Origin: Uloborus plumipes
Lineage: Eukaryota; Arthropoda; Arachnida; Araneae; Uloboridae
Assembly: GCA_038373865.1 (NCBI GenBank)
Contig: JAXGGA010001153.1
Location: 1 to 64,000, forward strand
Direction: 5' to 3'
DNA length: 64,000 bases
A program made the translations under genes and the position numbers. A model generated the notes under the pieces. That model was not told the origin of the DNA and did not search any database. It was given only the letters and a program-made list of their open reading frames with translations. Positions 32,301-37,500 of the stretch are shown piece after piece (positions within the stretch are counted from its first letter, which is position 1; each line of letters opens with the position of its first letter).

Positions 32301-34393
32301 CAGGGGCTCCGTATCACCCGCGCATGTCCGTGGCCAAGCAAACCTCTGGTCCAGTACACCCCAGAGGTATCGTTTCACTTGGAGGATTTTGTGACCACGA
32401 CCGTTATTTAACGTCGTCCAGCCACCATTAGTAACGACGGTTGATCTTTGATCGGCAGGAATCGAACCCGGTCATGAGTTCAATGCCTTACCGATCTGGC
32501 TACCACGGCTTATCATGTTGAGACTTAAAGATAGTCTCAAGGCACACCTTCAAAATTTCCGGAACGTGTTTAGACACCCCCCCCCCCTTTATTTTGAGGT
32601 TCGCCTCAAGGTCGATTCAAAGAAAGTATGTAGAGGACCGAATACACTGCAGAAACCCAAATTTTTGGTACAGTTTTATCTTCTGATTTGACTCGGACCC
32701 CGGATGATGGAACCTAAGGCTCTACGCTAAGAGGTGGGGCGTGGAGGAGAAAAGTAACTGCTTGGTATCTTAGTATCAGTTTGAAATCAATCTAGGTGTA
32801 CATCAATCTTATTTTTAATTTAAGTCTAATTTTAATCTAATGAAATTTAATCTGATTACATTAATCTCGATTGAATCAATCTGATAAATTTAATCTAACC
32901 TAAATCAAACTGCACTAAATTAATCATCTTCACAGACTAAGTTAGTTCGAACTAACCTTAATCGTCTCATCTAAGAATAGAATTCAATCAAATTAAATTA
33001 ATCAGAATTATATAAATAACGCAGAGATTACTTTAGAGTCTATTGCGACTTTACTTGATTAATGCCGTCCCCCCATATGCAGGTTCTCCGTACCGCACGC
33101 ACATGTCGTCCGCCATCTTGAAGCTGCAGGAGAGCGGCCAGCTGCACATATTGAAGGAGCGCTGGTGGAAGAAGCGGCGGCTGAGCCAGAAGTGCGCCAA
33201 GGACGACACGGGCAGCTCGAGCTCGGCGTCCGAGCTGAGCCTCGCCAACGTGGGCGGCGTCTTCCTGGTGCTCATCTGCGGGGTCCTGGTCGGATGCCTC
33301 ATCGTCATCTTTGAGTTCGTCTGGAAGTCCAGGAAGGTGCCCAGCGAAGACAGGGTGAGTCTCTCCTCCCCCTCCCGGGAGTGAGCAATATACATTGGTG
33401 TGCAAAATTTAAGCAGCAGGTTTCTTTTTTGGTGTAACTCCACGAGAAATCATCTGACACATATTGTTCTTTACCTTTGCATACGCATTATCTTTCTTTT
33501 GAAATGAGTTTTCATTGTGCTGATCGCAAGAACCCATTCATTGCAATTTCGTGGCTCTCTGCTTAAAATTGGCACTGTTGCTTAGGTTTGATTGAATTAT
33601 ATCTACCAGTAGCTTAGCGATAAATTTCCGGCTGGAAATCTCTGGATTTGGTATCGGTAGATACAATTGATCTGATTTGATTCAATCGAATTTTGTAAGA
33701 GTTGACTATGCCTCTTAATTTTCTAGCTAGAGTTTTTTTGCACTTATGACAATGTTTCATTCTTGGAAAAACAGGAGGGGACGTAAATTGTACCAAATTC
33801 ATGAAAAATTTCAACTCCATCATTTTTCATTAAGTTAGGATTAACACGTTTGATTTTTGACTATTTAATTTCTTCCCCAAAAAATTGGGAAACAGCCGTT
33901 TCTGTGATTTTTGCTTGAATAATTTGTAGAGACCCTGTTGTCACATATTATGCTTTACAGTTCCGCATTTAAGATTATATAGACTGTTTTGAGAAACTTC
34001 TTGTGATTTGACAACAGTTTTCAAAAAAATATCTTATAATAGATTAAATATGCAGTTCTCCGTCAAAAATAGTCTCCTTTTTTGTTTATTTTTTTAATAT
34101 TCCTTTGAATTGTGTGAATCTATGCTCATTTTACCCACAATTCTGATTAGTATAAATGAAATAGCATTTCGAGTATATTTCTCTCAATCCTTCATTTTCT
34201 TTTTCAGGAATCATTATGTTTGTCTCTATGTCGGGAGTTAAAGTTTGCCATTTTTTGTGGCGGTTCAACAAAACCAATCAAAAACACCGACGAAACTGCC
34301 GAAGATGCCACTCCACATCAAGAGAACGGCCTACCTTTCATGCCTATGCCCGGATTCTCCTCTTCGAGCCCTTCCAAGGGTTTTGCCTCCTGA
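2146..34393 (+). CDS. GRIK2-like: Kainate-type ionotropic glutamate receptor (3' thirteen exons; 5' end outside window)
   Basis: Spliced CDS: 2146-2324, 10325-10378, 11316-11483, 17206-17358, 18855-18959, 19637-19756, 21209-21400, 24166-24358, 25050-25218, 25925-26123, 31387-31612, 33083-33354, 34208-34393. All introns are GT-AG and phases match at every join; 737 complete codons then TGA. The product is a plasma-membrane glutamate-gated cation channel subunit that assembles as a tetramer (family knowledge). Visible in order: amino-terminal domain remainder (residues 1 to ~245), S1 with binding Arg338, M1 (~376-399), pore loop with Cys436 at the Q/R site, M3 with SYTANLAAF (465-473), S2 with Ser504/Thr505 and Glu553, M4 (~643-666), tail of about 70 residues. 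Motifs such as [18 protein letters not shown] and DSKGYG place it with kainate rather than AMPA or NMDA receptors. The start codon and signal peptide are not in the window. The exact one-to-one vertebrate orthologue is not resolvable here. Confidence 0.95.
2377..4533. mobile_element. Decayed pogo-like DNA transposon, copy A
   Basis: Terminal inverted repeats start GGGGAAGACCGCCTATATTG and end with the complement (CCAATATAGGCGGTCTTCCC); TA lies on both sides (2375-2376, 4534-4535). At 3061-3310 a frame-broken DDE-superfamily remnant can be read (AYREK.., [12 protein letters not shown] with a frameshift, GERGRNTL..), typical of pogo/Tigger/CENP-B-like transposases. Further downstream remnants ([20 protein letters not shown] region, Asn-rich tail) are also frame-broken. 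It is about 2.16 kb and nearly collinear with copy B at 41400-43545. Confidence 0.85.
3061..3800 (+). pseudogene. Pogo-like transposase remnant in copy A
   Basis: The first catalytic-Asp block (FNVDEAG) is visible near 3130-3160, then a one-base shift at the CAAAAGCCCAAAG site, then the [11 protein letters not shown] block near 3225. The conserved C-terminal block equivalent to RSITQYRIGELF is readable near 3640-3690. Stops and shifts exclude function. Confidence 0.65.
4534..6940. other. Intron 1, middle part
   Basis: Apart from the SINE at 5125-5440, the stretch is AT-rich unique sequence. Two similar ~70-bp blocks near 5520-5600 and 5605-5690 (TTTAAATTGTGAAAATGGATTGA / TTTAATTTGTGGAAATGAATTGA) form an imperfect tandem duplication. 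A T-run sits at 6241-6264. Confidence 0.55.
5125..5440 (+). repeat. tRNA-derived SINE, copy 1 (diverged)
   Basis: The head resembles a tRNA: A-box-like TATCTGATTTATAAGGC, then GACTCATAACCGAAGAGTC (anticodon-arm-like) and B-box-like GGGCTCGATGAC. The body shares blocks with the copy at 16770 (CTCCTGGTCTGGATCAAAA, ACGTTCTTCAGG, CCTGGAGTGTG). Its 3' part contains a short tandem repeat of CCACGTATAGTG. Confidence 0.75.
6941..8430. mobile_element. Unclassified DNA transposon with ~35-bp inverted ends
   Basis: Left end TCGTCGGCACCATGCTAAAG... at 6941 is the complement of the right end ...GTTTAGCATGGTGCCGACGA at 8430, with matching ACGAATGTGAAAA next to it. Inside, + strand frames broken by homopolymer shifts read [19 protein letters not shown], then [11 protein letters not shown], then [20 protein letters not shown] and QLPSSKSF. 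This looks like the C-terminal part of a transposase, but I cannot name the superfamily. The interior also holds a 17-bp perfect inverted repeat (7205-7221 / 7259-7275). Confidence 0.6.
7438..7900 (+). pseudogene. Frame-shifted remnant of an unidentified transposase C-terminus
   Basis: Consecutive coding-like segments occur in different frames, with shifts near 7640 and at the A-run at 7764-7775. The final block ([19 protein letters not shown]) ends at a stop after PDNTEIE near 7900. Its position inside inverted ends suggests the element's own transposase; no catalytic triad is visible. Confidence 0.45.
8431..10324. other. Intron 1, 3' part
   Basis: AT-rich. Direct repeats of about 79 bp (CATGCAAAA..TTATTTGGCGTTCTC...GGTGAATAAAAAA) occur at 9343-9421 and 9811-9889. 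Between them lies a fragment with alternating TAATCGG/CCGATTA words ending CAGTGCATCCCTAC, resembling a hAT-type end. No exon seen. Confidence 0.5.
10325..10378 (+). CDS. GRIK2-like: GRIK-like exon 2: amino-terminal domain
   Basis: A 54-nt micro-exon between TTTTACAG and GTGAGT, phase 0 at both ends, 18 codons (residues 60-77). It contains [13 protein letters not shown], equivalent to the MMTEYYHYIFTTL stretch of vertebrate kainate receptors, which is a strong family signature. It could be skipped without a frame change, but no evidence for skipping is visible. Confidence 0.93.
10673..11018. mobile_element. Palindromic-unit MITE, copy 2
   Basis: Left CACTAAAGAATGAATGTTG, right CAACAGTTCATTTTTTGAAGTG. 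The interior is repeated TTTACAGT..ACTGTAAA units, and both arms carry CTGCCAGTATTATACTGT or its complement. It lies in intron 2. Confidence 0.75.
11316..11483 (+). CDS. GRIK2-like: GRIK-like exon 3: amino-terminal domain
   Basis: 168 nt, acceptor TTCCACAG, donor GTATGT, phase 0/0 (residues 78-133). It encodes [10 protein letters not shown], then GTNITGFRI, corresponding to the conserved VNMTGFRIL region of kainate receptors. Asn-Ile-Thr is a potential N-glycosylation site on the extracellular domain. Confidence 0.94.
11484..15000. other. Intron 3, 5' part
   Basis: AT-rich sequence without recognised genes. An 86-bp tandem duplication (GGCGATRTCGAATACYATTAT...ATTAGCTCACTTGGGACTTAG) occurs at about 11687-11849. 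The remainder is T-runs and unique sequence. Confidence 0.55.
15003..15110. repeat. Minisatellite of ~27-30 bp units
   Basis: Four imperfect units of the form TCTACTGTAGAGGTAACATC; each unit contains a small palindrome (CTACTGTAG). It happens to keep an open frame on the - strand, read as [18 protein letters not shown], which is a repeat artefact. Confidence 0.6.
15894..16401. mobile_element. hAT-type non-autonomous element with perfect 8-bp target duplication
   Basis: Ends CAGCGGCGCATCCACGGGGG and (complement) CAGTGGTGCACCCAGGATTG. TCCATATA directly precedes (15886-15893) and follows (16402-16409). It is 508 bp with no transposase; the GC-rich termini contrast with the host intron. The CAG ends and 8-bp duplication point to the hAT superfamily. 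Confidence 0.8.
16770..17053 (+). repeat. tRNA-derived SINE, copy 2 (best preserved)
   Basis: tRNA-like head GCCATGGTTGCCTGATCGGT... with A box (TGGTTGCCTGATCGG), anticodon-arm-like GGACTCGTAATC and B box (GCGTTCGATTCT). The body has GGTGGCTGGGCGTCGTTAAA, CCTGGTCTGGATCAAAA and ends near CCTGGAGTGTG. It lies 150 bp upstream of exon 4 in sense orientation. Related copies: 5125 (+), 32310 (-). Confidence 0.85.
17206..17358 (+). CDS. GRIK2-like: GRIK-like exon 4: amino-terminal domain
   Basis: 153 nt between ATGTCAG and GTAAGT, phase 0/0 (residues 134-184). It reads [17 protein letters not shown] and later [16 protein letters not shown], matching the DAALMYDAV and C-x(3-4)-PW-x-(F/Y)-G landmarks of the family. 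The cysteine is one partner of a conserved amino-terminal-domain disulphide (family knowledge). Confidence 0.95.
17473..17857. mobile_element. Palindromic-unit MITE, copy 3
   Basis: Starts CGTGTAAAAAGTGAATGTTG and ends CAACAGTTCATTTTTGCAGCG. The interior is a run of ACAGTAATAAACTGTAAAA palindromes spaced by TTGCTAATTTT. It lies in intron 4. Confidence 0.75.
18597..18731. mobile_element. Small foldback element
   Basis: CCTGCTCCACATCGACGTAAA at the left is mirrored by TTTACGCTGATGTGGAGCAGG at the right; inner parts with GCAGAAA..TTTCGG also pair partly. It is about 135-150 bp, GC-richer than the intron, 120 bp upstream of exon 5. Likely a MITE; no clear target duplication. Confidence 0.6.
18855..18959 (+). 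CDS. GRIK2-like: GRIK-like exon 5: amino-terminal domain
   Basis: 105 nt, acceptor ACTTCAG, donor GTATGT, phase 0/0 (residues 185-219). It encodes the [17 protein letters not shown] segment, equivalent to GLTGRITFNKTNGLRTDF in vertebrate kainate receptors. Asn-Phe-Thr is a potential glycosylation site. Confidence 0.95.
18960..21208. other. Introns 5 and 6
   Basis: AT-rich sequence around exon 6 with no repeat family recognised and no further coding segment. T-rich and A-rich runs only. Confidence 0.5.
19637..19756 (+). CDS. GRIK2-like: GRIK-like exon 6: end of amino-terminal domain and linker to S1
   Basis: 120 nt, acceptor TATTTTAG, phase 0/0 (residues 220-259). It begins [11 protein letters not shown] (compare IGTWDPASGL) and ends [14 protein letters not shown], just before the glutamate-binding S1 lobe. 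NYT and NKT are potential glycosylation sites. The donor is GTTGGT, a weak match to the usual GTAAGT; the nearby GTATCA four bases downstream would break the frame with exon 7, so GTTGGT is preferred. Confidence 0.9.
21209..21400 (+). CDS. GRIK2-like: GRIK-like exon 7: ligand-binding lobe S1, first part
   Basis: 192 nt, acceptor AATCGCAG, donor GTATGA, phase 0/0 (residues 260-323). It contains [26 protein letters not shown] and [20 protein letters not shown], aligning to EEPYVLF, FEGYCIDLLREL and VEDGKYGAQ..GQWNGMVREL of GluK2. This is the signature start of the clamshell ligand-binding domain. Confidence 0.96.
21875..22289. mobile_element. Helitron-like fragment, first of a tandem pair
   Basis: Starts CTACTTGTATTAAAAGCTGA followed by GTATCTTTCTTTC and CTCCTGAACGCCAATGAACTG; a near-identical start (CTACTTATATTAAAAACTGA) opens the next copy at 22290. 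It ends in GCGGGCCACTTACGTAG-type sequence. No rolling-circle replication protein is encoded. Confidence 0.45.
22290..22543. mobile_element. Helitron-like non-autonomous element
   Basis: 5' end A|TCTACTTATATTAAAAACTG and 3' end GCAATGCCGGGCCACGCAGCTAG, i.e. 5'-TC and 3'-CTAG with a short GC-rich near-terminal segment, as in Helitrons. Two GAAGGCGCGAAGC/AAAGGCGCGAAGC blocks lie inside. The base after CTAG is C rather than the usual T, so the boundary is tentative. Confidence 0.5.
22544..24165. other. Intron 7, 3' part
   Basis: Mostly AT-rich. Around 23600-23960 there is a repeat-like block (GAATGTCTGTCTATACGTCTGTCTGTCTGTGACGCG ends region, then CATAAAATTTTTCATAG) of the kind seen at ends of dispersed arthropod repeats. 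No exon besides exon 8 at its end. Confidence 0.4.
24166..24358 (+). CDS. GRIK2-like: GRIK-like exon 8: S1 end and start of M1
   Basis: 193 nt, acceptor TTTTCAG, donor GTAAGT after CTC G, so it leaves one base into the codon. It encodes [33 protein letters not shown] and the first half of M1. Arg338 in TYVRE is the residue that binds the ligand alpha-carboxylate in the family. The position of the vertebrate backbone-binding proline (AP-L-A-IT) is Asp331 (AD-L-T-IT), a form I recall from arthropod kainate receptors. Confidence 0.96.
24359..25924. other. Introns 8 and 9
   Basis: Short introns of 691 bp (24359-25049) and 706 bp (25219-25924) flanking exon 9. They are AT-rich with homopolymer runs (T18 at 24591-24608). 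Nothing else recognised. Confidence 0.55.
25050..25218 (+). CDS. GRIK2-like: GRIK-like exon 9: M1, pore loop with Q/R site
   Basis: 169 nt, acceptor ATTCTTTAG, donor GTGAGC, entering after one base and leaving after two bases of a codon. It encodes [17 protein letters not shown] (M1 end), the cytoplasmic loop with NPHPC, and the re-entrant pore loop [20 protein letters not shown]. The residue aligned to the Q/R site of AMPA and kainate receptors (MQQG) is Cys436, codon TGT at 25193-25195. Confidence 0.95.
25925..26123 (+). CDS. GRIK2-like: GRIK-like exon 10: M3 gate and start of S2
   Basis: 199 nt, acceptor TTTTTCAG, donor GTAAGT. It completes a split Arg codon, then reads [19 protein letters not shown] and the invariant gating motif [10 protein letters not shown] (from residue 465), followed by [19 protein letters not shown], the S2 entry. 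Ser504-Thr505 near the end is at the ligand-binding helix position (Ala-Thr in GluK2, Ser-Thr in AMPA receptors). Confidence 0.97.
26344..26798. mobile_element. Helitron-like non-autonomous element
   Basis: Starts A|TCTATATACTGTATGTGAAA and ends ACCCGGGCAACGCCGAGTAATAAGCTAG|T: 5'-TC, 3'-CTAG, inserted between A and T, with a GC-rich palindrome just before the end. All are Helitron hallmarks. 455 bp, no coding. The 5' region (TATACAAATCCAGTTTTCGC..AAACTTGGCACTGAGG) has diverged relatives at 39060-39200 and 39715-39840. Confidence 0.75.
27095..27346. mobile_element. hAT-type MITE with perfect 8-bp target duplication
   Basis: CAAGGGCGGATCCAGAAATG at the left and TGTATCCGCCCCTG at the right form the inverted ends. 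CCTCATAG occurs directly before (27087-27094) and after (27347-27354). 252 bp, no coding. A second hAT-type MITE of similar build lies at 15894-16401. Confidence 0.8.
27505..28300. repeat. Tandem duplication, 402-bp period, two copies
   Basis: Unit start TAGTACAGCAGATATRTGACC at 27505 and 27907. Both copies carry TTAATGATAGAAACATGAAAC-like text, ATACGCGGCCATCTGAGATTTCG and GGCAGCCGTCAAACTGC. Identity is high by eye. Inverted relatives of the same unit lie at 29550-30090. Confidence 0.75.
28583..28759. mobile_element. Small pogo/Tigger-type MITE
   Basis: CAGTCGAACCTTGTCAATTCG at the left and AACGAGGTTCGACTG at the right, with TA to the left (28581-28582) and CA to the right. 177 bp; interior words CTTAAGACGAATT recall the Tigger-type terminal pattern. 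Confidence 0.65.
29395..29530. repeat. Dispersed repeat tail with (CACAGA)-like tract
   Basis: GATCGGTCCATCCGTTTAAG followed by GTGCCACAGACACATACACAG and GATCGACAGACATGTCAAAC. This arrangement is typical of 3' ends of arthropod LINE/SINE-type repeats (family not identified). Confidence 0.4.
29550..30090 (-). repeat. Inverted relatives of the 27505 repeat
   Basis: Two copies on the - strand: GTCCGTCATTACTGAAATAT near 29570 and GTCCGCCATTACTGAAATAT near 29940. The second continues through CTCAGATGGCCGCGTATCC and ends TCACATATCTGCTGCAC. They are complements of the unit at 27505-28300. Confidence 0.65.
30289..30549. repeat. Inverted-repeat pair, possible foldback element
   Basis: CCTCCTAAATACAAAATGCC (30289) is mirrored by GTATTTAGTATTTAGGAGG (ending ~30548). 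Between them lies a second palindrome (TTGATTGGTT ... AATCAACCAATC near 30390-30435). No coding. Confidence 0.5.
31387..31612 (+). CDS. GRIK2-like: GRIK-like exon 11: ligand-binding lobe S2
   Basis: 226 nt, acceptor CTACAG, donor GTAAGG after CAC G. It encodes [24 protein letters not shown] with Glu553 (ligand amino-group contact), [19 protein letters not shown] and ATPHG. Cys565 would form the conserved S2 disulphide with Cys623 in exon 12. Intron 11, which follows, carries repeated relics of the next exon's 5' end. Confidence 0.96.
31774..32345 (+). repeat. Tandem array of decayed exon-12 5' fragments in intron 11
   Basis: Four units at 125-135 bp spacing contain an AG followed by a copy of the first ~50 bp of exon 12, with fragment starts at about 31909, 32044, 32169 and 32304. 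A partial earlier unit is recognised by CTGAAGCTGCATACAC near 31825. Each unit also carries the same intronic lead (TTTATCTCTTGA..TCAGTAATAG-like). The best copy shares GTTCTCCGTA, ACGCACATGTC and TCTTGAAGCT with exon 12. Unit 2 has TAA at its third complete codon, so these are not functional alternatives. Confidence 0.75.
32310..32509 (-). repeat. tRNA-derived SINE, copy 3, inserted in exon-relic unit 4
   Basis: On the - strand it reads CCGTGGTAGCCAGATCGGTA (A box) ... GGGTTCGATTCCTGCCGATC (B box), then GGTGGCTGGACGACGTTAAA and GTGAAACGATACCTCTGGGG, matching the copy at 16770. Its 3' end cuts into the fourth exon-12 relic, so it arrived after the duplication. Confidence 0.85.
32510..33082. 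other. Intron 11, 3' part with simple (TTAATCTAA)-like sequence
   Basis: A C-run sits at 32577-32587. From about 32770 to 33010 the sequence is low-complexity, built of AATCTAAT/ATTAATC words in both orientations. It leads directly to the exon 12 acceptor. Confidence 0.55.
33083..33354 (+). CDS. GRIK2-like: GRIK-like exon 12: end of S2 and M4 (GC-rich exon)
   Basis: 272 nt, acceptor CATATGCAG, donor GTGAGT. It completes a Gly codon and reads [32 protein letters not shown], Cys623, then M4 ([20 protein letters not shown]) and the KSRK stop-transfer sequence. The first ~30 residues are the part of S2 that is encoded by the flip/flop exons in vertebrate AMPA receptors. Third codon positions are G/C in 85 of 90 complete codons, in sharp contrast to all neighbouring exons and to the AT-rich introns. 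Protein identity to the family is normal, so the exon looks functional. Confidence 0.96.
33355..34207. other. Intron 12
   Basis: 853 bp, AT-rich, no repeat family recognised. The base composition falls back sharply right after the GC-rich exon 12. Confidence 0.6.
34208..34393 (+). CDS. GRIK2-like: GRIK-like exon 13: cytoplasmic tail and stop
   Basis: Acceptor TTTTTCAG ends at 34207; phase 0 entry. It encodes [23 protein letters not shown] and a hydrophilic tail ending PSKGFAS, then TGA at 34391-34393. The RELKFA..C.GSTKP core resembles the membrane-proximal tail of other kainate receptors (ELRMSLKC in GluK2). The same frame stays open for 29 codons after the TGA; see the separate entry. Confidence 0.9.
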   Translation, partial: ESLCLSLCRELKFAIFCGGSTKPIKNTDETAEDATPHQENGLPFMPMPGFSSSSPSKGFAS

Positions 34394-34483
34394 CGCGAGG
34401 CCCCCCTGGTGCAACCTCTAGTCAAGGATCCCGAGGGCTCCACATACTACAGGTATGGTAGGGGCACTGGATCTGATGTCTAA
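34391..34483 (+). other. In-frame extension after the TGA stop of the receptor
   Basis: The stop is TGA followed by C, a leaky context in eukaryotes. In the same frame 29 sense codons follow and end in TAA at 34481. The translated stretch looks protein-like (it contains VKDPEGSTYYRYGRG) and ends TGSDV, whose last three residues fit a class I PDZ ligand (S/T-x-hydrophobic). This could be programmed readthrough, a recent or polymorphic stop (CGA to TGA), an assembly error, or chance. Confidence 0.5.
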
Positions 34484-34543
34484 GAACACCCTAGAACTTG
34501 CAAAGCACCAGGAGGGAACTTAAAGGAAATTATTTAATCATCA

Positions 34544-34549
34544 AATAAA
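34544..34549 (+). terminator. Candidate polyadenylation signal AATAAA
   Basis: First AATAAA downstream of the receptor stop, about 150 bp into the 3' UTR. In AT-rich sequence such hexamers occur by chance and other AATAAA hexamers follow further on (for example near 38320), so the true 3' end is not fixed. Confidence 0.35.
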
Positions 34550-37500
34550 ACTCATCTGATATCTAAGCTGATTTGTGAGAGTATTATTATCATTAGAGAA
34601 GAAGAAGTCATAGTTTGGAAGGAAGTATTGTTGCGCAATCAGTTGCTGAAGACTATTCACCAGGGATTAACAAAGATTTGATTTTTGTTAATCCTTTTCT
34701 TCAAGTCTGACATTTTTCGTATACTTCACTATAGAAGTTAAACATAGAAGCAGAAATGGATGACTTAAAGATAAGTACTGAGTTATTTACTGAAATTCAT
34801 TCCAAAGACATGAACTTATTATCGTAGAATCGTTGCGAAATCATGCATACTTGCAGTTCATTTATGAGCAATTTCTCCTGAAATGTAATGCTTTTCAAAT
34901 GAACTGAACTTTTGACTGCTGCTTAAGTATTTTTTTCAGTTATGAAAATATTTAGCAGCCAGAAATAAGTACATTCCATGTGCAAGAGAAGAAAGTAATT
35001 ACGCGTCCGATGAAATACAAGGCTTGGATTTTTAAAAGAAGTGCATTTTATGAAATGAAAAAGCGTTGAAATTGTGTGAATGGTTTTCATCTTTTACAAG
35101 CCATGTATGTTGTTTCCTGGTCTAAATATCACCAATAAGGACTAAAAAGGAGTGACTCGTGTCCCGAACTTTAATTGGCGATATCATCACATACTTATAG
35201 TAAAACTGGAAGTCTGTTTCGAAATATTCAAATTCTTTTTATACTGAAAATTTTAATAACGGTAAAATGACAACAACGCAAAAAATGCGGTTATGAGTGC
35301 TGTCTGAGCGATGTGGCCTATTTATTTTGAAATTCATTATACCACTAAAATCAAAATGACCAACTAATTTTGTGAAACGGTTGGATAATTTATTATTGAT
35401 GCCTAGTCCAGTGAGTTATGGTGACATTTAGACCGGGCAAAATGAAAAGACTTATTGAGTACGTGTTTGTGCATATTTTTGACATACTTCGTTTTATCAA
35501 ACTGCAGAACATCGAACATAAATACTTTATGTTTGAATCACTGAACGTATTAATATATATATTGTGATTATGTATGTACAATGGTATAATGCGATGAGAT
35601 ACATAAATATTTCAGATTTTATGACTCCAAATTCAGTTCATCATAGCAACAAGCGTCGATTACAGAGGATACCTCTTCAAATTTGTAGGAAGAGTTCAGA
35701 GATAAAGTTCTATCTCACAAGATATTTATATTAAACGGTCATTTCTAATTTTTCTTGTGTATACACTAAACTCATAAATGCGGTAAATTTTCTCTAAAAT
35801 TCCCTTCGTTCCTCTTGTTTTTAAATTTTTAAACATATTAGTGTTTAATACAGTGACATTCGATGCAATCCATAAACTCAATATTTTTTCACTGTAATTT
35901 ATTAAGTGAAAACGAGTCAAATTCAAAAACGAGTAACCAAAATTTGCCGGAACTTGTTATTGTTTAAAAATATTTTAGAAAATTTTAGCAAAAACCCTAT
36001 GCAAATTTTCAAATAGGGTTACGTTTATAAAAAAAAATAATTAAATTTATTATTATTCTCTTATAATTATTACTACTGTTAACAATGCTCGATGTTTGCA
36101 AATTACTATTTCAACCTGAGAGAGATAGATATTCAATGAATCTTTGAATTCATATATTCATTGTTCGAATTGATTACTTTTTAAAAACTTTTGGTATTGT
36201 GCGTGAAATTAGAATAGAAAAAAAGTCTGTCCTTTTATAAGACATTCAAAGAGTCATGATTGAAGTAATCTAACAATGTTTTTCTCAATAATGGAAATCT
36301 ACTTGATGATCAGAAACATGTTTTGCTTACTACATTTTTTTCTAAATACAGGGCTCTTCAAGAGTTGTTAAATATTTTTAATTATAAATTAAAGATATAT
36401 AATGTACCCATTATAAGACGCTCATCAAATAAAACATGAATTGTAAAACAGTTAGAGGATTCTTTCTAAGGAATAATTTTATTTTGGTACTTTCATAGCC
36501 TTGTAATAATTATTAGTGAGTCTTATAAACTCCCCGTCATGAAATATACTGAGTTAAATTTGTCATTTGTAGCCTTTTTTTTTCTTTTCACCGAAGCTTA
36601 GTATTCTTATATCAGTCAATATTTTAAAAAATCCTTATTTAAACAATAATATAGACGAAAACTTCAAGATGCTTTTTTTTTACCCTAATGACATAATTAA
36701 AGGATCAAAATCCATTAATTTGTACAGTAATAATAATATACTACTTGTTTGAACCATGCTTTGTAAGTTAATATTTTGTTTATTTTGCGCTGTTTTCTAC
36801 AATTTTTCTAAAAGTTTTGCTTGTTTTTGCATAATTATTATAATTTTAGGTTTAAATTTTTTGTCAGTAAATCATAGTTAATAAATCTTACAATTAGCTT
36901 ACTTAGCATCTCCTTTAAACGTAGTAAAGTTTCGTCTTTTTTTTTTTTTTTTTTTTCAATTAAAAAAAGGGAAAAAAGAATTAAAAAAAATAAAACCTCA
37001 CCAGTTCGGGAAATATTTTGACATATTTTTACTGGTAAGCAGGTCAAAAGCGACTGAGGAACGCTGTATTAAAAGACATATGCTGACAGTGTTTTGAAAG
37101 GAATATTGAGGAATATTTCCTTTAAAAAGCGAAAAATATGAAACCTTTGAAGTAAGTCGTATATTTAAAAAGGCGTCTGCGGAAATGTTTCCGTACAAGA
37201 CGACGAATTAGTAATTCCGGCTGAGCTTAAAACGTATAGAAAATAGCTAAAAGTATTTAATGTTTTATTAATTCAACTATTATATGCTAAGTCGATTATA
37301 TTAAAAATACTTAAAGACTTTTGGAGACCCTACGTTTTGGTACGCATTCCTGTAGTTAAGAACAACATATTACGATATTCTTATTAATACTATCAATATA
37401 GTTATCTTCGTCATATAACTTTTCACATATTTACAAATTTGGTTAACTTTAAAAGTATTGTGCTAAAGCGTTGCTAGTATTTTCAGGCGATGAACATTCA

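Noticed and set aside
31903..32345. Exon-12-like units as working alternative exons
   Set aside because: Unit 2 has a stop at the third complete codon, unit 3 stops soon after, none extends past ~50 bp of homology, and unit 4 is cut by a SINE.
33040..33443. Minus-strand open frames over exon 12
   Set aside because: Caused by the very GC-rich sense exon; the + strand has receptor homology and correct splice sites.
34216..34461. An 81-codon + strand frame overlapping exon 13
   Set aside because: It is out of phase with exon 12; the phase-0 reading matches the kainate-receptor tail.
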